A stretch of 64,000 nt of DNA, taken from the NCBI RefSeq assembly GCF_000522985.1, contig NZ_CP007130.1, positions 434,001 to 498,000 of the forward strand, given 5' to 3'. Below the pieces are notes generated by a model. It saw only the letters and a program-made list of their open reading frames with translations, did not search any database and had not been told where the DNA came from. Below are positions 1-8,898 of this stretch, piece by piece. Origin of the DNA: Gemmatirosa kalamazoonensis (GTDB lineage Bacteria; Gemmatimonadota; Gemmatimonadetes; Gemmatimonadales; Gemmatimonadaceae). Positions within the stretch are counted from its first letter, which is position 1. Every line of letters starts with the position of its first letter. The translations under genes and the position numbers were made by a program.

Positions 1-46
1 CGAGCAGCACGCGGAGCGCCGTCGTCGTGAGCGTGGAGTGTCTCAT
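1..46 (-). CDS. N-terminus of an unidentified protein, cut by the window edge
   Basis: Only about 15 codons are inside the window, beginning MRHSTLTTTALRVLL. The ATG overlaps the TGA of the upstream 80-residue ORF (ATGA overlap), so translational coupling is likely. This makes it the last visible member of the minus-strand operon that starts with the outer-membrane-like gene near 1595. The short hydrophobic run could be the start of a signal peptide or membrane protein, but nothing about function can be read from so little sequence. Confidence 0.4.
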   Translation of the reverse strand, partial: MRHSTLTTTALRVLL

Positions 47-285
47 CCTCGCGCCTCCGTCACGAACGTCCACCGTCGTCGCGGAGGATCCCGCGACGGC
101 AGCTCGTCGGCCGGATTCGACGCGGAATGGTCGAGCGCGCGGCGGCGCGCGGCGACCAGCTCGAGGATGAGGGCGCGGCGGTCCTCCGCGCTCAGCGGCT
201 GATTATCGAGCAGTGCGAGGATGAGGCGCTCGCAGTCGGCGGCGGTGAGAATGATCATGCCGTCACGATGCGCGGGGCCCGTCAC
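43..285 (-). CDS. Small hypothetical protein (80 aa)
   Basis: This small ORF lies 18 bp downstream of the DUF2306-like membrane gene and overlaps the next gene by ATGA. It opens at a GTG; an internal ATG at 258 would give a 71-residue product beginning MIILTAADCERL. The N-terminal half looks helical and amphipathic, and the tail is Arg/Pro-rich. I recognise no family. Its place inside a tightly spaced minus-strand gene string is the main support that it is real. No convincing Shine-Dalgarno sequence distinguishes the two starts. Confidence 0.4.
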   Translation of the reverse strand: MTGPAHRDGMIILTAADCERLILALLDNQPLSAEDRRALILELVAARRRALDHSASNPADELPSRDPPRRRWTFVTEARG

Positions 286-303
286 TGGCCCGTCAACAGG
301 GCG

Positions 304-1008
304 TCACGCGGGCCCCCTCACGGCTGCTGGAAGCCGAGCGGCACCTCGGGGCTCATGAGCGAGGCGCCGCCGTCCGCGTCGGATGATCCACTCCGCGACG
401 ACGACGTTGATCACCCAGCCGGCGCCCATCATCACCGCACGCGGCAGCTCGCTCGGCTTGCCGTGCGCGAGCAGCGCCCACGGGAGGTGCGTCAGCACCT
501 GCGTGCCGGCGCCCATGCCGATCGCGTAGGCGCGCGTCATCCACGCCCCGTGCGCCGCGAAGTCGCGGCGGCGCACCGCGTCGAGCGCGAGCACCATCGA
601 CGCCACCATGGCCGAGCCGAACACGAGGCGCTCGAGGTAGACGCCCACGCCGTCGCCGGCGGGCCACGGATAGAACTGCGCCATCCACAGCCCCGTGAGC
701 GCGGCCACCAGCCCGCACACGCCGAGCACGCGCCCGGCCGCGCGGTGCCAGCCGCGATGCCGCCGACGGAAGGCGGGCGCGAACTGGAACGCGCCGAGGA
801 TGCTGAACGGGATCACGGCGAACACGTGGAGCACGACCGGCAGCGGGTGCGCGAAGAACCGCGCGTTCTCGACGGTGACGGCCGCACCGCGCGCCAGCTC
901 GACGAGCCTGGCCGTGCCGGCCGCAGCCGGCACGAGGCTCAACACCACCAGCAGCGCCGGCACGCGCCACGCGGCGCGGTTGGAGACCGGCATGGCGCGC
1001 GCGCTCAT
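304..1008 (-). CDS. DUF2306-like multi-pass membrane protein
   Basis: The product is 234 residues with about six hydrophobic helices. Conserved-looking stretches include VLHVFAVIPFSILGAFQF and GVYLERLVFGSAM, plus regularly spaced His and Arg residues (HRGWHRAAGR, FAAHGAWMTRAYAIG). This resembles the DUF2306 family of predicted membrane proteins, whose role is unknown. I chose the ATG at 1008 because it overlaps the TGA of the upstream gene by four bases. The longer in-frame extension upstream is Arg-rich shadow sequence of that gene. It is the second gene of an operon with an outer-membrane-like protein. Confidence 0.65.
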   Translation of the reverse strand: MSARAMPVSNRAAWRVPALLVVLSLVPAAAGTARLVELARGAAVTVENARFFAHPLPVVLHVFAVIPFSILGAFQFAPAFRRRHRGWHRAAGRVLGVCGLVAALTGLWMAQFYPWPAGDGVGVYLERLVFGSAMVASMVLALDAVRRRDFAAHGAWMTRAYAIGMGAGTQVLTHLPWALLAHGKPSELPRAVMMGAGWVINVVVAEWIIRRGRRRLAHEPRGAARLPAAVRGPA

Positions 1009-1595
1009 CGCCGCACCAGGCGCAGCCCGGCCATCACGACGAGGTCGTTGCGCGCGTCCGCGGCGCCGGGACCGTTCAACGGCTTGAAGCCGGTCACGTA
1101 GTCGCGCGTCTCGAGGCGCAGCCGGATGCGGCGCACGCCGATCTCGCCGCCGACGGCGCCGTACGCCGCGACGTCGTGCCGCGCGTCGACGTCCAGGCTG
1201 CGATAGTCGTAGCTCCGCGCGCCCGCGCCGATGCCCGCGAACGGCGCGAACGTCACGCCGTGGCCCGCGATCCACCGCGGGGCGCGCGCTTCGGCGCCGA
1301 CGTCATAGGTGAACACGTCGAGCTTCGGCTGCGAGGCGGCGGCGACGTCGCGGCTGCGCGCCCAGCCGACGGTGGCCGTCACGGCGAGCGTCGGGCGCAC
1401 GACGTAGGAGAGCTGGACGGCGTTCATGTTGCCGCGCTTGATCGCGTCCCGCTGGGCACCGGTCGGCAGCATGGTCCCGGTGGGCACGAGAAGCTCCCAC
1501 CGCGACTGCTTGGCGTGCGACTCGGCGGTCTGCGCGGCGAGGGGGCTGACGATCGTGCAGGCCAGCGCGGCGGTGAACAGCGAGCGAGCGGTCAT
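1005..1595 (-). CDS. Predicted outer-membrane beta-barrel protein
   Basis: The product is 196 residues with a clear signal peptide (MTARSLFTAALACTIVSPLAAQ) followed by alternating polar and hydrophobic strands. Small residues and aromatics occur at strand ends (QLSYVVRPTLAVTATVGWARSRD, GVTFAPFAGIGAGARSYDYR), and the chain ends LVVMAGLRLVRR, typical of small eight-stranded OmpA/OmpW-like barrels. I preferred the ATG at 1595 over an upstream in-frame start because it gives a proper signal peptide. It is the first gene of the operon and overlaps the DUF2306-like gene by ATGA. The ligand or substrate is unknown. Confidence 0.6.
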   Translation of the reverse strand: MTARSLFTAALACTIVSPLAAQTAESHAKQSRWELLVPTGTMLPTGAQRDAIKRGNMNAVQLSYVVRPTLAVTATVGWARSRDVAAASQPKLDVFTYDVGAEARAPRWIAGHGVTFAPFAGIGAGARSYDYRSLDVDARHDVAAYGAVGGEIGVRRIRLRLETRDYVTGFKPLNGPGAADARNDLVVMAGLRLVRR

Positions 1596-1722
1596 GGCGG
1601 CGGCTCCCGTGTTGGCGTGGTGTGTGGTCCCGACGCCAGCCAAGCTGCGGGAGTCGCCCGCCCGTCGAATCGACCGAAAGGTGCAGAGGGGGGTGTAGTC
1701 GGGGGGTGTAGACCCGCCGCGG

Positions 1723-4479
1723 CTACAGCAGCCGCAGCTCCTTCGCCCGCGCGAGCGCCTCCGTCCGGTGCCCCACGCCGAGCTTGGCGTACGCGTTCGC
1801 GACGTGACGCTTCACCGTCGCCTGGCTGATGGAGAGCTGATTTGCGATCTCCTGGTTGCGCAGCCCCGCCGCGATGAGACGCAGGACCTCGAGCTCGCGC
1901 GTCGTGAGCGCCTGGCCGGGCCCGACGTCCGCGATCGGTGCGGGAGCCGCTTCGGACGGCGCCGGCGCGTCGAACGCGGCGAGCAGCCGCCGAGTGTACT
2001 CGCCATCGCCGATGCCGCGGGCGGCCGCGTGGCGGAGCAGGTCGCGCATGCGCCGCCCTTCGTCGACGAACACGCGCAGGTAGCCCGCGGGCTCCGCCAG
2101 CGCGAGCGCGCGCTCCAGCGGACGGAGCGCGCCGCGCACGTCGCCGAGCGCGCGATGGGCGAGCGACTGCAGCGCGAGCGTCTCGATGACGCTTCCCGTG
2201 CGTCCGCCCGCCTCCGCCGCGTCCGTCAGGCGCTCGAGCAGCCGCACGGCGTCGTGCGCGGAAAGCTCGTCCGCGCCCGTCTCGTGTCGGGCGATGAGCA
2301 CTCTCGCGAGCGTGACGTGCTCGAACTCGCGCGCGTACGCGAGATCGTCGCGCACCGTCAGGCCGCGCTGCGCGACCCACTCCATCGCCTCGGCCAGCCT
2401 TCCCTGCGAGAGCCAGACACGCGCCTTCATCGCGGCGATCGGGCGCACCCGCGGGATCGGGCTGCGGACGTCGTGCGACGCGGCCTCGTCGAGCAGCGCG
2501 AGCGCGCCCGACGGATCGCCGCACGACTCGCGCACGCGGGCCATCGCGGTGCACCACCGCTGCCGGTTGCCCGCGTGCGCGCGCTGCTCCGCCGACGCGG
2601 CGATCGTGCGCAGGTGGCCCAACGCCGCCTCCACGTCGCCGCGCTCGCGATGCAGCTCGCTGAGGCCGAGATGCAGCTCGTCCGTCTCGGCATGAGCGGT
2701 CGCGGTGTGCGCCGCCTGCCGCAGCCCGTCCTCGTAGATCGCCGCCGCCTCGCGAAGACGGCCCTGCGTCGCCCGCACGTCGCCGAGGACGAAGGTCCCG
2801 CGGATGGCGTCGAGCGCGTGGCCCGCCGCGCGCATGAGCGCGAGCGCGTCGGAGAACGTGCGGTAGGTCGCTTCGAGGTCGCCGTGCGCCCAGTGCGCGA
2901 GCGCGAGCAGCGCGGTGGCGGTCGCGCGCGCCGCGGCGTCGCCCGACGGTGTCAGGTCGAGCGCGCGCCGCGCGTGCTCCACGGTCCCGGGCACGTCGCC
3001 GCGCGCCTGCACGAGATAGACGCGCGCCGACGCGAGCTCGAAGGACAGCGTCCGGAATCGCGCCTCGTCGTCGACGATCATCTCCGCGCCGTTCGTCGCG
3101 GCGAGCCACCGCTCCACGTCCCGCAGCCTCGGCTCGGCCGCCTCCAGCTCGCCGCCGTTCAGCAGCGCCCACGCGTAGCCCATGCTCAGCACCGGCCTCG
3201 CGCGCACCACGGCGTCGGGGAGCGACTTCACCCGGCCCAGCCACTGCGCGGACTGGTAGCTCCGATCCTTCTCCGGCCACGCGGTTTCCAGCAGCCGCGC
3301 CGCGCGCTCCCAGTCCTCGGCGGCGAACGCGTGGCGAACGGCGTCGGCCGACGCGCCGGCGTGCTCGAACCACGCGCTCGCGCGGCGATGCGACGCACGC
3401 GCACGCTCGGGATCCTCGCGCATCGCGTGCGTCTGCAGCACGTCCGCGAAGAGATGATGATAGCGGAACCATTCGCGCCGATCGTCGAGCGCGACGACGA
3501 ACAGGTTCCGCCGCTCCAGGCTCTCGAGCAGCGCCTGGGATCCGTGCTCGCCGGTGACGGTGTCGCACAGCGGGCCGCTGAGCCGGCTCAGGATCGCGGT
3601 GCCTAACAGGAACCGCCGCACGTGGTCGGGCTCCGTGCTCAACACCTCGTCGACGAGATAGTCGGCGACGAAACGGTGATCGCCGGAGAACCCGTCGACG
3701 AACGCGCGCACGTCCTCACGCCCCTGCATCGACAGCGCGGCGAGCTTGAGCCCCGCGATCCAGCCCTCGGTGCGCCGCTCGAGCGTCGTGGTGTCGGTCG
3801 TGGTGAGGCCCAGCGCCATCACTTCGTTGAGGTAGGCCGACACCTCGTCCGGCGTGAACCGCAGGTCGGCGGCGCGCAGCTCGGTCAGCTCGCCGCGCGC
3901 CCGCAGCCGCGCGAGCGGCAGCGGCGGCTCGGCGCGGCTGGCGACGACGACGTGCATCCGCGGCGGGAGATGATCGAGCAGGAACGCCACCGCGGCGTGG
4001 ATGGGCGCGGCGTCGACGACGTGGTAGTCGTCGAGCACGAGCATGCAGTCGTCGTCGACGGCATCGACGTCGTTGATGAGCGACGTGAGGATCGTCTCGA
4101 TCGCCGGCGGTCGGGGCGACTGCAGTTCCACGAGCGCGTGCCGGCCGACGGTCGGATCCACCTGCTGCAGCGCTCTCACGACGTACGCCCAGAACAGCGC
4201 GGGGTCGTTCTCGGTCGCGTCGAGCGACACCCAGCCGGCGCGGTCGGCCGACTCCGCGAGCCAGGCGGCGAGCAGCGTCGTCTTGCCGAAGCCCGCGGGC
4301 GCCACGACGAGCGTGAGCTTGCCCGCCGCGCCGTGCCGCAGCCGCCCGACCAGCCTGGGGCGCGCGACGAGATCGGCGCGCGACCGCGGCACGTAGAGCT
4401 TGGTCTCCAGCAGCCCCGGCGAGCGCTCCGGTGCGGCGCTGGACAGCAACGCGAGGCGTGCGGGACGGGACGGAGACAC
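1723..4479 (-). CDS. MalT-type ATP-dependent LuxR-family transcriptional activator
   Basis: The 918-residue protein has the MalT/large-ATP-binding LuxR layout. Residues 24-34 carry the typical LLETKLYVPR entry. Walker A is at about 60-68 (APAGFGKTT) and Walker B at about 147-152 (LVLDDY). A long helical-repeat sensor region follows, and a LuxR helix-turn-helix occupies about 858-918 (LTTRELEVLRLIAAG, NQEIANQLSISQATVKRH). Such STAND proteins oligomerise on binding an inducer and ATP. It starts with GTG and has no obvious Shine-Dalgarno. It lies between the small outer-membrane operon and an MFS exporter on the same strand. Which of these it controls, and its inducer, cannot be told from sequence. 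Confidence 0.85.
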   Translation of the reverse strand: MSPSRPARLALLSSAAPERSPGLLETKLYVPRSRADLVARPRLVGRLRHGAAGKLTLVVAPAGFGKTTLLAAWLAESADRAGWVSLDATENDPALFWAYVVRALQQVDPTVGRHALVELQSPRPPAIETILTSLINDVDAVDDDCMLVLDDYHVVDAAPIHAAVAFLLDHLPPRMHVVVASRAEPPLPLARLRARGELTELRAADLRFTPDEVSAYLNEVMALGLTTTDTTTLERRTEGWIAGLKLAALSMQGREDVRAFVDGFSGDHRFVADYLVDEVLSTEPDHVRRFLLGTAILSRLSGPLCDTVTGEHGSQALLESLERRNLFVVALDDRREWFRYHHLFADVLQTHAMREDPERARASHRRASAWFEHAGASADAVRHAFAAEDWERAARLLETAWPEKDRSYQSAQWLGRVKSLPDAVVRARPVLSMGYAWALLNGGELEAAEPRLRDVERWLAATNGAEMIVDDEARFRTLSFELASARVYLVQARGDVPGTVEHARRALDLTPSGDAAARATATALLALAHWAHGDLEATYRTFSDALALMRAAGHALDAIRGTFVLGDVRATQGRLREAAAIYEDGLRQAAHTATAHAETDELHLGLSELHRERGDVEAALGHLRTIAASAEQRAHAGNRQRWCTAMARVRESCGDPSGALALLDEAASHDVRSPIPRVRPIAAMKARVWLSQGRLAEAMEWVAQRGLTVRDDLAYAREFEHVTLARVLIARHETGADELSAHDAVRLLERLTDAAEAGGRTGSVIETLALQSLAHRALGDVRGALRPLERALALAEPAGYLRVFVDEGRRMRDLLRHAAARGIGDGEYTRRLLAAFDAPAPSEAAPAPIADVGPGQALTTRELEVLRLIAAGLRNQEIANQLSISQATVKRHVANAYAKLGVGHRTEALARAKELRLL

Positions 4480-4564
4480 GCTCGGCCGGAGGAGAAGTGG
4501 CGAGGACTGGGCGGGGTGTCGAAGGGTGCAGGTGGGAGCGCGTCATCGCCAGAGGGCACGGCCG

Positions 4565-5857
4565 TTAGGCCGCATTCGCGCAGGTCCGCGCCACCGGTGC
4601 GCGACGCACGCGTGCCGACGCCGAGACCGCGAGCGCGACGACGATCAGCGCGGCCGCGACGCCGAACGTGACGCGCATGCCCGTGGCGACCGCGGCGGGC
4701 GGCGCCGTCGCCACGTCCGTCGCGCCCGAGGCGAGCGCGAACACGGCGCCCATGACGGACGCGCCGCTGACGAGGCCGAGGTTCCGCGACAGCGTGAGCA
4801 AGCCCGCGACGACGCCGCGCTGTCCGGCCTCCGCGTCCGCCATCACGGCCGTGTTGTTCGCGGTCTGGAACAGCGCGTAGCCGACGGTCACGATGGCGAT
4901 CGGGCCGACCCAGCCGGGGATGCCTAACGCCACGGGCGACGCGCACGCGAGCGCGGCGCCGACCGCCATCGCGCCGAGTCCGACGAGCGTCGCCACGCGC
5001 GTGCCGAAGCGGTCGGCGGCGCGACCCGCGGGCACGCCGGCCGCCGCGGTGACGAGCGGACCGACCGACAGCGCGAGGCCGACGAGCGCCGGCGTCAGGC
5101 CGAGCGCACGCGAGAGGTGGAACGGCCCCACCACCAGCGTCGCCATCATCACCGTCGAGACGAGCGCGTTCGACACGAGTCTCGCGCCGAGCACCCGATC
5201 GCGCAGCATCGACGGGAACGCCGACCCGGCGCGGGCGAACGCGGTGCGGTCGGTCGTCCGCGTGCGTCCGACGGCGGGCAGGTGCCGGTACGCGAGCAGC
5301 AGCGCGACGATGCCTAACGGCACGTCGACGAGGAACAGCGCCCGCCAGCCCGCGCCGGCGATCAGCACGCCGCCGAGCGACGGACCGAGCGCGGTACCGA
5401 GCGCGGACATCGTGCCGAGCAGCCCCATCGCGCTGCCGGTGCGCGCGTCCGGCACCGTGTCGCGCACGAACGCGATGGTGAGCGCCATCATGACCGCCGC
5501 GCCGAGCCCCTGGGCGGCCCGCGCCGCGATCAGCGCCGGCAGCGTGGGCGCGAGGCCGCACAGCAGCGAGGCCGCGGTGAACGTGGCGATGCCGGCCAGC
5601 AGCAGCCGTCGCCGGCCGACGAGGTCACCGAGCCGCGCGACCCCGACGACGAGCGTCGTGACGGCCAGCAGGTACGCGACGACGACCCACTGCACGGCCT
5701 GGAACGATGCGCCGAACGCGCGGGCGAGCGTCGGCAGGCCGACGTTGGCGACGCTCGTGCCGAGCGCGGACAGCAGCGTGGACAGCGACAGGCTGGCGAG
5801 GGCCCAGCCGACGGCGGGAAACCGCTCCGCGCGCGGGGTGTCGACGAGTGTGTGCAA
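4565..5857 (-). CDS. MFS drug/metabolite exporter
   Basis: The product is 430 residues with about 12 membrane helices. It has MFS motif A after helix 2 (ARLGDLVGRRRLLL) and the antiporter-like motif C region (GPSLGGVLIAGAGWRALFLVDVPLG). This arrangement is typical of EmrB/QacA-related exporters driven by proton motive force. It is transcribed divergently from a LysR regulator with a palindrome between them, so the LysR protein probably controls it. The stop codon TAA falls inside a copy of the dispersed GCCTAACG octamer. The substrate is not predictable. Confidence 0.85.
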   Translation of the reverse strand: MHTLVDTPRAERFPAVGWALASLSLSTLLSALGTSVANVGLPTLARAFGASFQAVQWVVVAYLLAVTTLVVGVARLGDLVGRRRLLLAGIATFTAASLLCGLAPTLPALIAARAAQGLGAAVMMALTIAFVRDTVPDARTGSAMGLLGTMSALGTALGPSLGGVLIAGAGWRALFLVDVPLGIVALLLAYRHLPAVGRTRTTDRTAFARAGSAFPSMLRDRVLGARLVSNALVSTVMMATLVVGPFHLSRALGLTPALVGLALSVGPLVTAAAGVPAGRAADRFGTRVATLVGLGAMAVGAALACASPVALGIPGWVGPIAIVTVGYALFQTANNTAVMADAEAGQRGVVAGLLTLSRNLGLVSGASVMGAVFALASGATDVATAPPAAVATGMRVTFGVAAALIVVALAVSASARVRRAPVARTCANAA

Positions 5858-5938
5858 GGAGCCTCCGGGAGAGCGACTCCGGCAGTGGAGTCGTCCGCAG
5901 GGTAGGCCCGTCCGAGCCGAGGCGGAACGCGCACGAGT

Positions 5939-5955
5939 TGCACGTCATTCGTGCA
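5939..5955. promoter_or_regulatory. Perfect inverted repeat in the MFS/LysR divergent promoter
   Basis: TGCACG-N5-CGTGCA is a perfect 17-bp dyad 42 bp upstream of the lysR start and 82 bp from the MFS start. LysR-type regulators usually bind an interrupted dyad in such a divergent region to control both themselves and the neighbouring gene. The symmetry is seen in the sequence; the binding is inferred. Confidence 0.55.
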
Positions 5956-5996
5956 CGCGGCGCCACATCTCGCCGCGCGCGTGGTATGTTCGGCCG

Positions 5997-6890
5997 ATGG
6001 CGCGCCCCGACCTCAACCTCCTCGTCACCCTCGACGTGCTGCTGACCGAGGGGAGCGTGGCCCGCGCCGCTCGGCGCCTGCGCCTCAGCCCCTCGGCCAT
6101 GAGCCGCGCGCTCGCCCGGCTGCGCGCGACGACGGGCGACCCGCTGCTCGTGCGGGCCGGGCGAGGGCTCGTGCCGACGCCGCGGGCGCTGGAGCTCCGC
6201 GAGCGGGTGGGGCGAGTCGTGGAGGACGCCGCGGCGGTGCTGCGTCCCGCCGAGCGCCTCGAGCTCGCGAGCCTCGTTCGGACGTTCACGCTGCGCACGA
6301 GCGACGGGTTCGTGGAGAGCTTCGGCCCCGGACTCGTCGCCCGCGTCGTCGCGGAGGCGCCGGGCGTGCGCCTGCGCTTCGTGGGCAAGCCCGACAAGGA
6401 GAGCACGCCGCTCCGCGACGGCTCGGTCGACCTCGAGACCGGCGTGGTGGAGGAGTCGACCGGTCCCGAGCTGCGCGCGCGCGTGCTGTTCCACGACCGC
6501 TTCGTCGGCGCCGTGCGCGCCGGACACCCGCTGAGCGAGAGCGAGCCGACGGCGGAGCGCTACGCCGCCGGCGGGCACGTCGCCGTGTCGCGGCGCGGAT
6601 CGGAGCGCGGGCTGATCGACGAGGCGCTGACCCCGTTAGGCATCGAGCGCCGCGTCGTCACCATCGTCGACGGCTTCGCGGCGGCGCTCGCCCTCGCCCG
6701 TGGATCCGATCTGATCGCGACGGTCCCCGAGCGGCACACCGGCGTTCTGCGCGCGGGCATGCACAGCTTCGCGCTGCCGTTCCCGTCGCCGGAGGTGACG
6801 GTGTCGCTGCTCTGGCATCCGCGGCTGCACGCCGACCCGGCGCACCGATGGCTGCGCGGTCTCGTGCTGGAGTGCTGCTCGGCGACCTGA
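5997..6890 (+). CDS. LysR-family transcriptional regulator
   Basis: The product is 297 residues. The N-terminal winged helix (residues about 1-60) has LNLLVTLDVLLTEGSVARAARRLRLS in the family arrangement, followed by SAMSRALARLR. A linker helix precedes a substrate-binding domain with the usual LVRTFTLRTSDGF opening. I chose the ATG that gives the canonical MxRPDLNLL start; the open frame extends far upstream only as shadow sequence. It is divergent from the MFS exporter with a dyad between them. The N-terminus resembles the NodD/LeuO-like subgroup. The co-inducer is unknown. Confidence 0.88.
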   Translation: MARPDLNLLVTLDVLLTEGSVARAARRLRLSPSAMSRALARLRATTGDPLLVRAGRGLVPTPRALELRERVGRVVEDAAAVLRPAERLELASLVRTFTLRTSDGFVESFGPGLVARVVAEAPGVRLRFVGKPDKESTPLRDGSVDLETGVVEESTGPELRARVLFHDRFVGAVRAGHPLSESEPTAERYAAGGHVAVSRRGSERGLIDEALTPLGIERRVVTIVDGFAAALALARGSDLIATVPERHTGVLRAGMHSFALPFPSPEVTVSLLWHPRLHADPAHRWLRGLVLECCSAT

Positions 6891-7000
6891 CGGGGCGGCA
6901 CGCAGGTCAGCCCCTGCGTTCAAGCCGGCGAGCGTGGTGGATCGGTACCGTGAGGCGCGTTCCCGCCCCATCGCGCGCCACGCCGACCGAGGACCACCCC

Positions 7001-7675
7001 ATGCCCTTCGCCGCCCGCCATCGTCGCGATCCCGTGCCGAGCATCGAGCCGCTGCCGGGACTCCTCGTGCGACGCGAGGACGACGCCGAGTTCATGGCGT
7101 CCATGCAGGGACGCACGCCGGAGGAGATGACGCGTCGCTTCGCGGCGGGCCATCGCGCCTACGTCGCGTGGCACGACGGCACGCCGGCGGCGTGGGGCTG
7201 GGTCGCGACGCGCAGCGCCGAGATCGGGGAGCTCGGCTCCAGCTTCGGCATCCCGAGCGGCGAACGCTATCTGTGGAACTTCGTCACGCTCGCGGCGCAC
7301 CGCGGTCTCGGGATCTATCCGCGCCTGCTCGACGCGATCGTGCGCCACGAGTCGCGCGACACGTCGGACGCGTCGCCGGCCGAGCGGTTCTGGATCGCGT
7401 ACGCGCCGGAGAACCACGCGTCCGGCGCCGGCATCCGGAAGGCGGGCTTCGTGAGCATCGCCGAGCTGTCGTTCGACGTCGCGGGCCGCGCGGCGCTGAA
7501 GGGGCTCGTGCCCGGCGGCGGCCGCATCGCGTCGCGCGTGCTCGGCCTCCCCGAGGCGCACGACGACCTCGCCCAGTGCTGGCGGTGCGTGCGCGCGGGA
7601 CGCGGCGCCATGTCGTGCGCGCCGGGCAGCTGCCGGTGCGACTACCAGGTGCCGAAGTCCGGCTGCGCGGCCTGA
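7001..7675 (+). CDS. GNAT-family N-acetyltransferase-like protein with Cys-rich tail
   Basis: The product is 224 residues. The acetyl-CoA-binding segment reads WNFVTLAAHRGLGIYPRLLDAIV, corresponding to the R/Q-x-x-G-x-G/A signature of GNAT enzymes, followed by a conserved-looking YAPENHASGAGIRKAGF stretch. The last 20 residues contain four cysteines (SCAPGSCRCDYQ...GC), unusual for this fold and possibly metal-binding. A GAGGA Shine-Dalgarno lies 8 bases before the ATG. The gene is followed by a flavoprotein on the same strand. The acceptor substrate is unknown. Confidence 0.75.
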   Translation: MPFAARHRRDPVPSIEPLPGLLVRREDDAEFMASMQGRTPEEMTRRFAAGHRAYVAWHDGTPAAWGWVATRSAEIGELGSSFGIPSGERYLWNFVTLAAHRGLGIYPRLLDAIVRHESRDTSDASPAERFWIAYAPENHASGAGIRKAGFVSIAELSFDVAGRAALKGLVPGGGRIASRVLGLPEAHDDLAQCWRCVRAGRGAMSCAPGSCRCDYQVPKSGCAA

Positions 7676-7726
7676 GCGCGGCGTTCCGTTAGGCCATCCA
7701 CCCCAACACGTCCCGGAGCCGCCGGC

Positions 7727-8833
7727 ATGCGCCCGTCCGCACACCCCTATCTCCGCCCCGCCGCGCGCGTGGAGCGCTACGAGACCCTCGTCATCGGCGG
7801 TGGGCAGGCGGGGCTCGCCGTCGGCCATCATCTCGCCGCGCGCGACGCCGACTTCGTGATCCTCGACGCCGAGCGACGCACGGGCGACGCGTGGCGGCGG
7901 CGGTGGGACTCGCTGCGGCTGTTCACGCCCGCCGCGTACAGCGGGCTCCCCGGCATGGTCTTCCCCGCCCCGCCCACGCATCTCCCCGACAAGGACGAGG
8001 TGGCGGACTACATGGAGCGCTACGCGGAGCGGTTCGACCTGCCCATCCGCCACGCGACGCGCGTCGAGTCGCTCGCGTGGGACGGCGACCGCTACGTCGC
8101 GTACGCGGGGGACACGCGGTTCGAGGCCGACCACGTCGTGGTGGCGACCGGTCCGTTCCAGCGGCCCGTGGTGCCTAACGTCTCGACGCGGCTCTCGCCG
8201 GGCATCCACCAGCTCCACTCGAGCCAGTACCGCAGCCCGTTCGATCTGCCGGACGGCCCGGTGCTCGTCGTCGGCGCCGGCAACTCGGGTGCGCAGATCG
8301 CGCTCGAGCTGGCGCGGTTCCGGAAGGTGTGGCTCGCCGGACGCGACACGGGGCACCTCCCGCGCCGACTGTTAGGCCGCGACCTGTTCGACTGGATCTG
8401 GCCGATGATGACGCGCGCCACGCTCGACACGCGGCTCGGCCGCCGCCTGCGGGCGCGGGCGCGGAGCGGCGGCGACGCGCTGATCGGTATCCCGGAGCGC
8501 GCGCTGGTGGATGCGGGCGTCACGCGCGTCGGGCGCGTCACCGACGAGCGCGGGGGGCTCCCCGTGTGCGAGGGCACGGTGCTCGACCCGCGCGTCGTGG
8601 TGTGGTGCACCGGCTTCCTGCCGGACTACGACTGGATCGACCTGCCCATCTGCGACGAGGACGGGCGCCCGCGGCATCGGCGCGGCGTCGCGACGGACGC
8701 GCCGGGACTCTACTTCGTCGGACTGCGCTTCCAGCACCGCATGACCTCCTCGCTCGTCGGCGGCGTCGGCGCGGACGCGGCGTACGTCGCCCAACAGGTG
8801 CTGCGCGGCGTCGACCGCGCGGTCGTCGTCTGA
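7727..8833 (+). CDS. FAD-dependent flavin-monooxygenase-like oxidoreductase
   Basis: The 368-residue protein has two dinucleotide-binding motifs: GGGQAG at about 24-29 for FAD and GAGNSG at about 184-189 for NADPH. Between them lies the ATGPFQRPVVPN segment typical of the CzcO/YUCCA-like flavin monooxygenase group. Such enzymes hydroxylate small organics, or act as Baeyer-Villiger-type oxidases, in the cytoplasm. It follows the GNAT gene with a 51-bp gap containing a CGTTAGGC octamer and precedes an AraC regulator. The product length is normal. The substrate cannot be predicted. Confidence 0.8.
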   Translation: MRPSAHPYLRPAARVERYETLVIGGGQAGLAVGHHLAARDADFVILDAERRTGDAWRRRWDSLRLFTPAAYSGLPGMVFPAPPTHLPDKDEVADYMERYAERFDLPIRHATRVESLAWDGDRYVAYAGDTRFEADHVVVATGPFQRPVVPNVSTRLSPGIHQLHSSQYRSPFDLPDGPVLVVGAGNSGAQIALELARFRKVWLAGRDTGHLPRRLLGRDLFDWIWPMMTRATLDTRLGRRLRARARSGGDALIGIPERALVDAGVTRVGRVTDERGGLPVCEGTVLDPRVVVWCTGFLPDYDWIDLPICDEDGRPRHRRGVATDAPGLYFVGLRFQHRMTSSLVGGVGADAAYVAQQVLRGVDRAVVV

Positions 8834-8898
8834 GCGGGCGCGTTGTTCGTTCCGTCGCCGCGGGATAGAATCGGAGCGGCGACGAATCGGGAGCGCGC

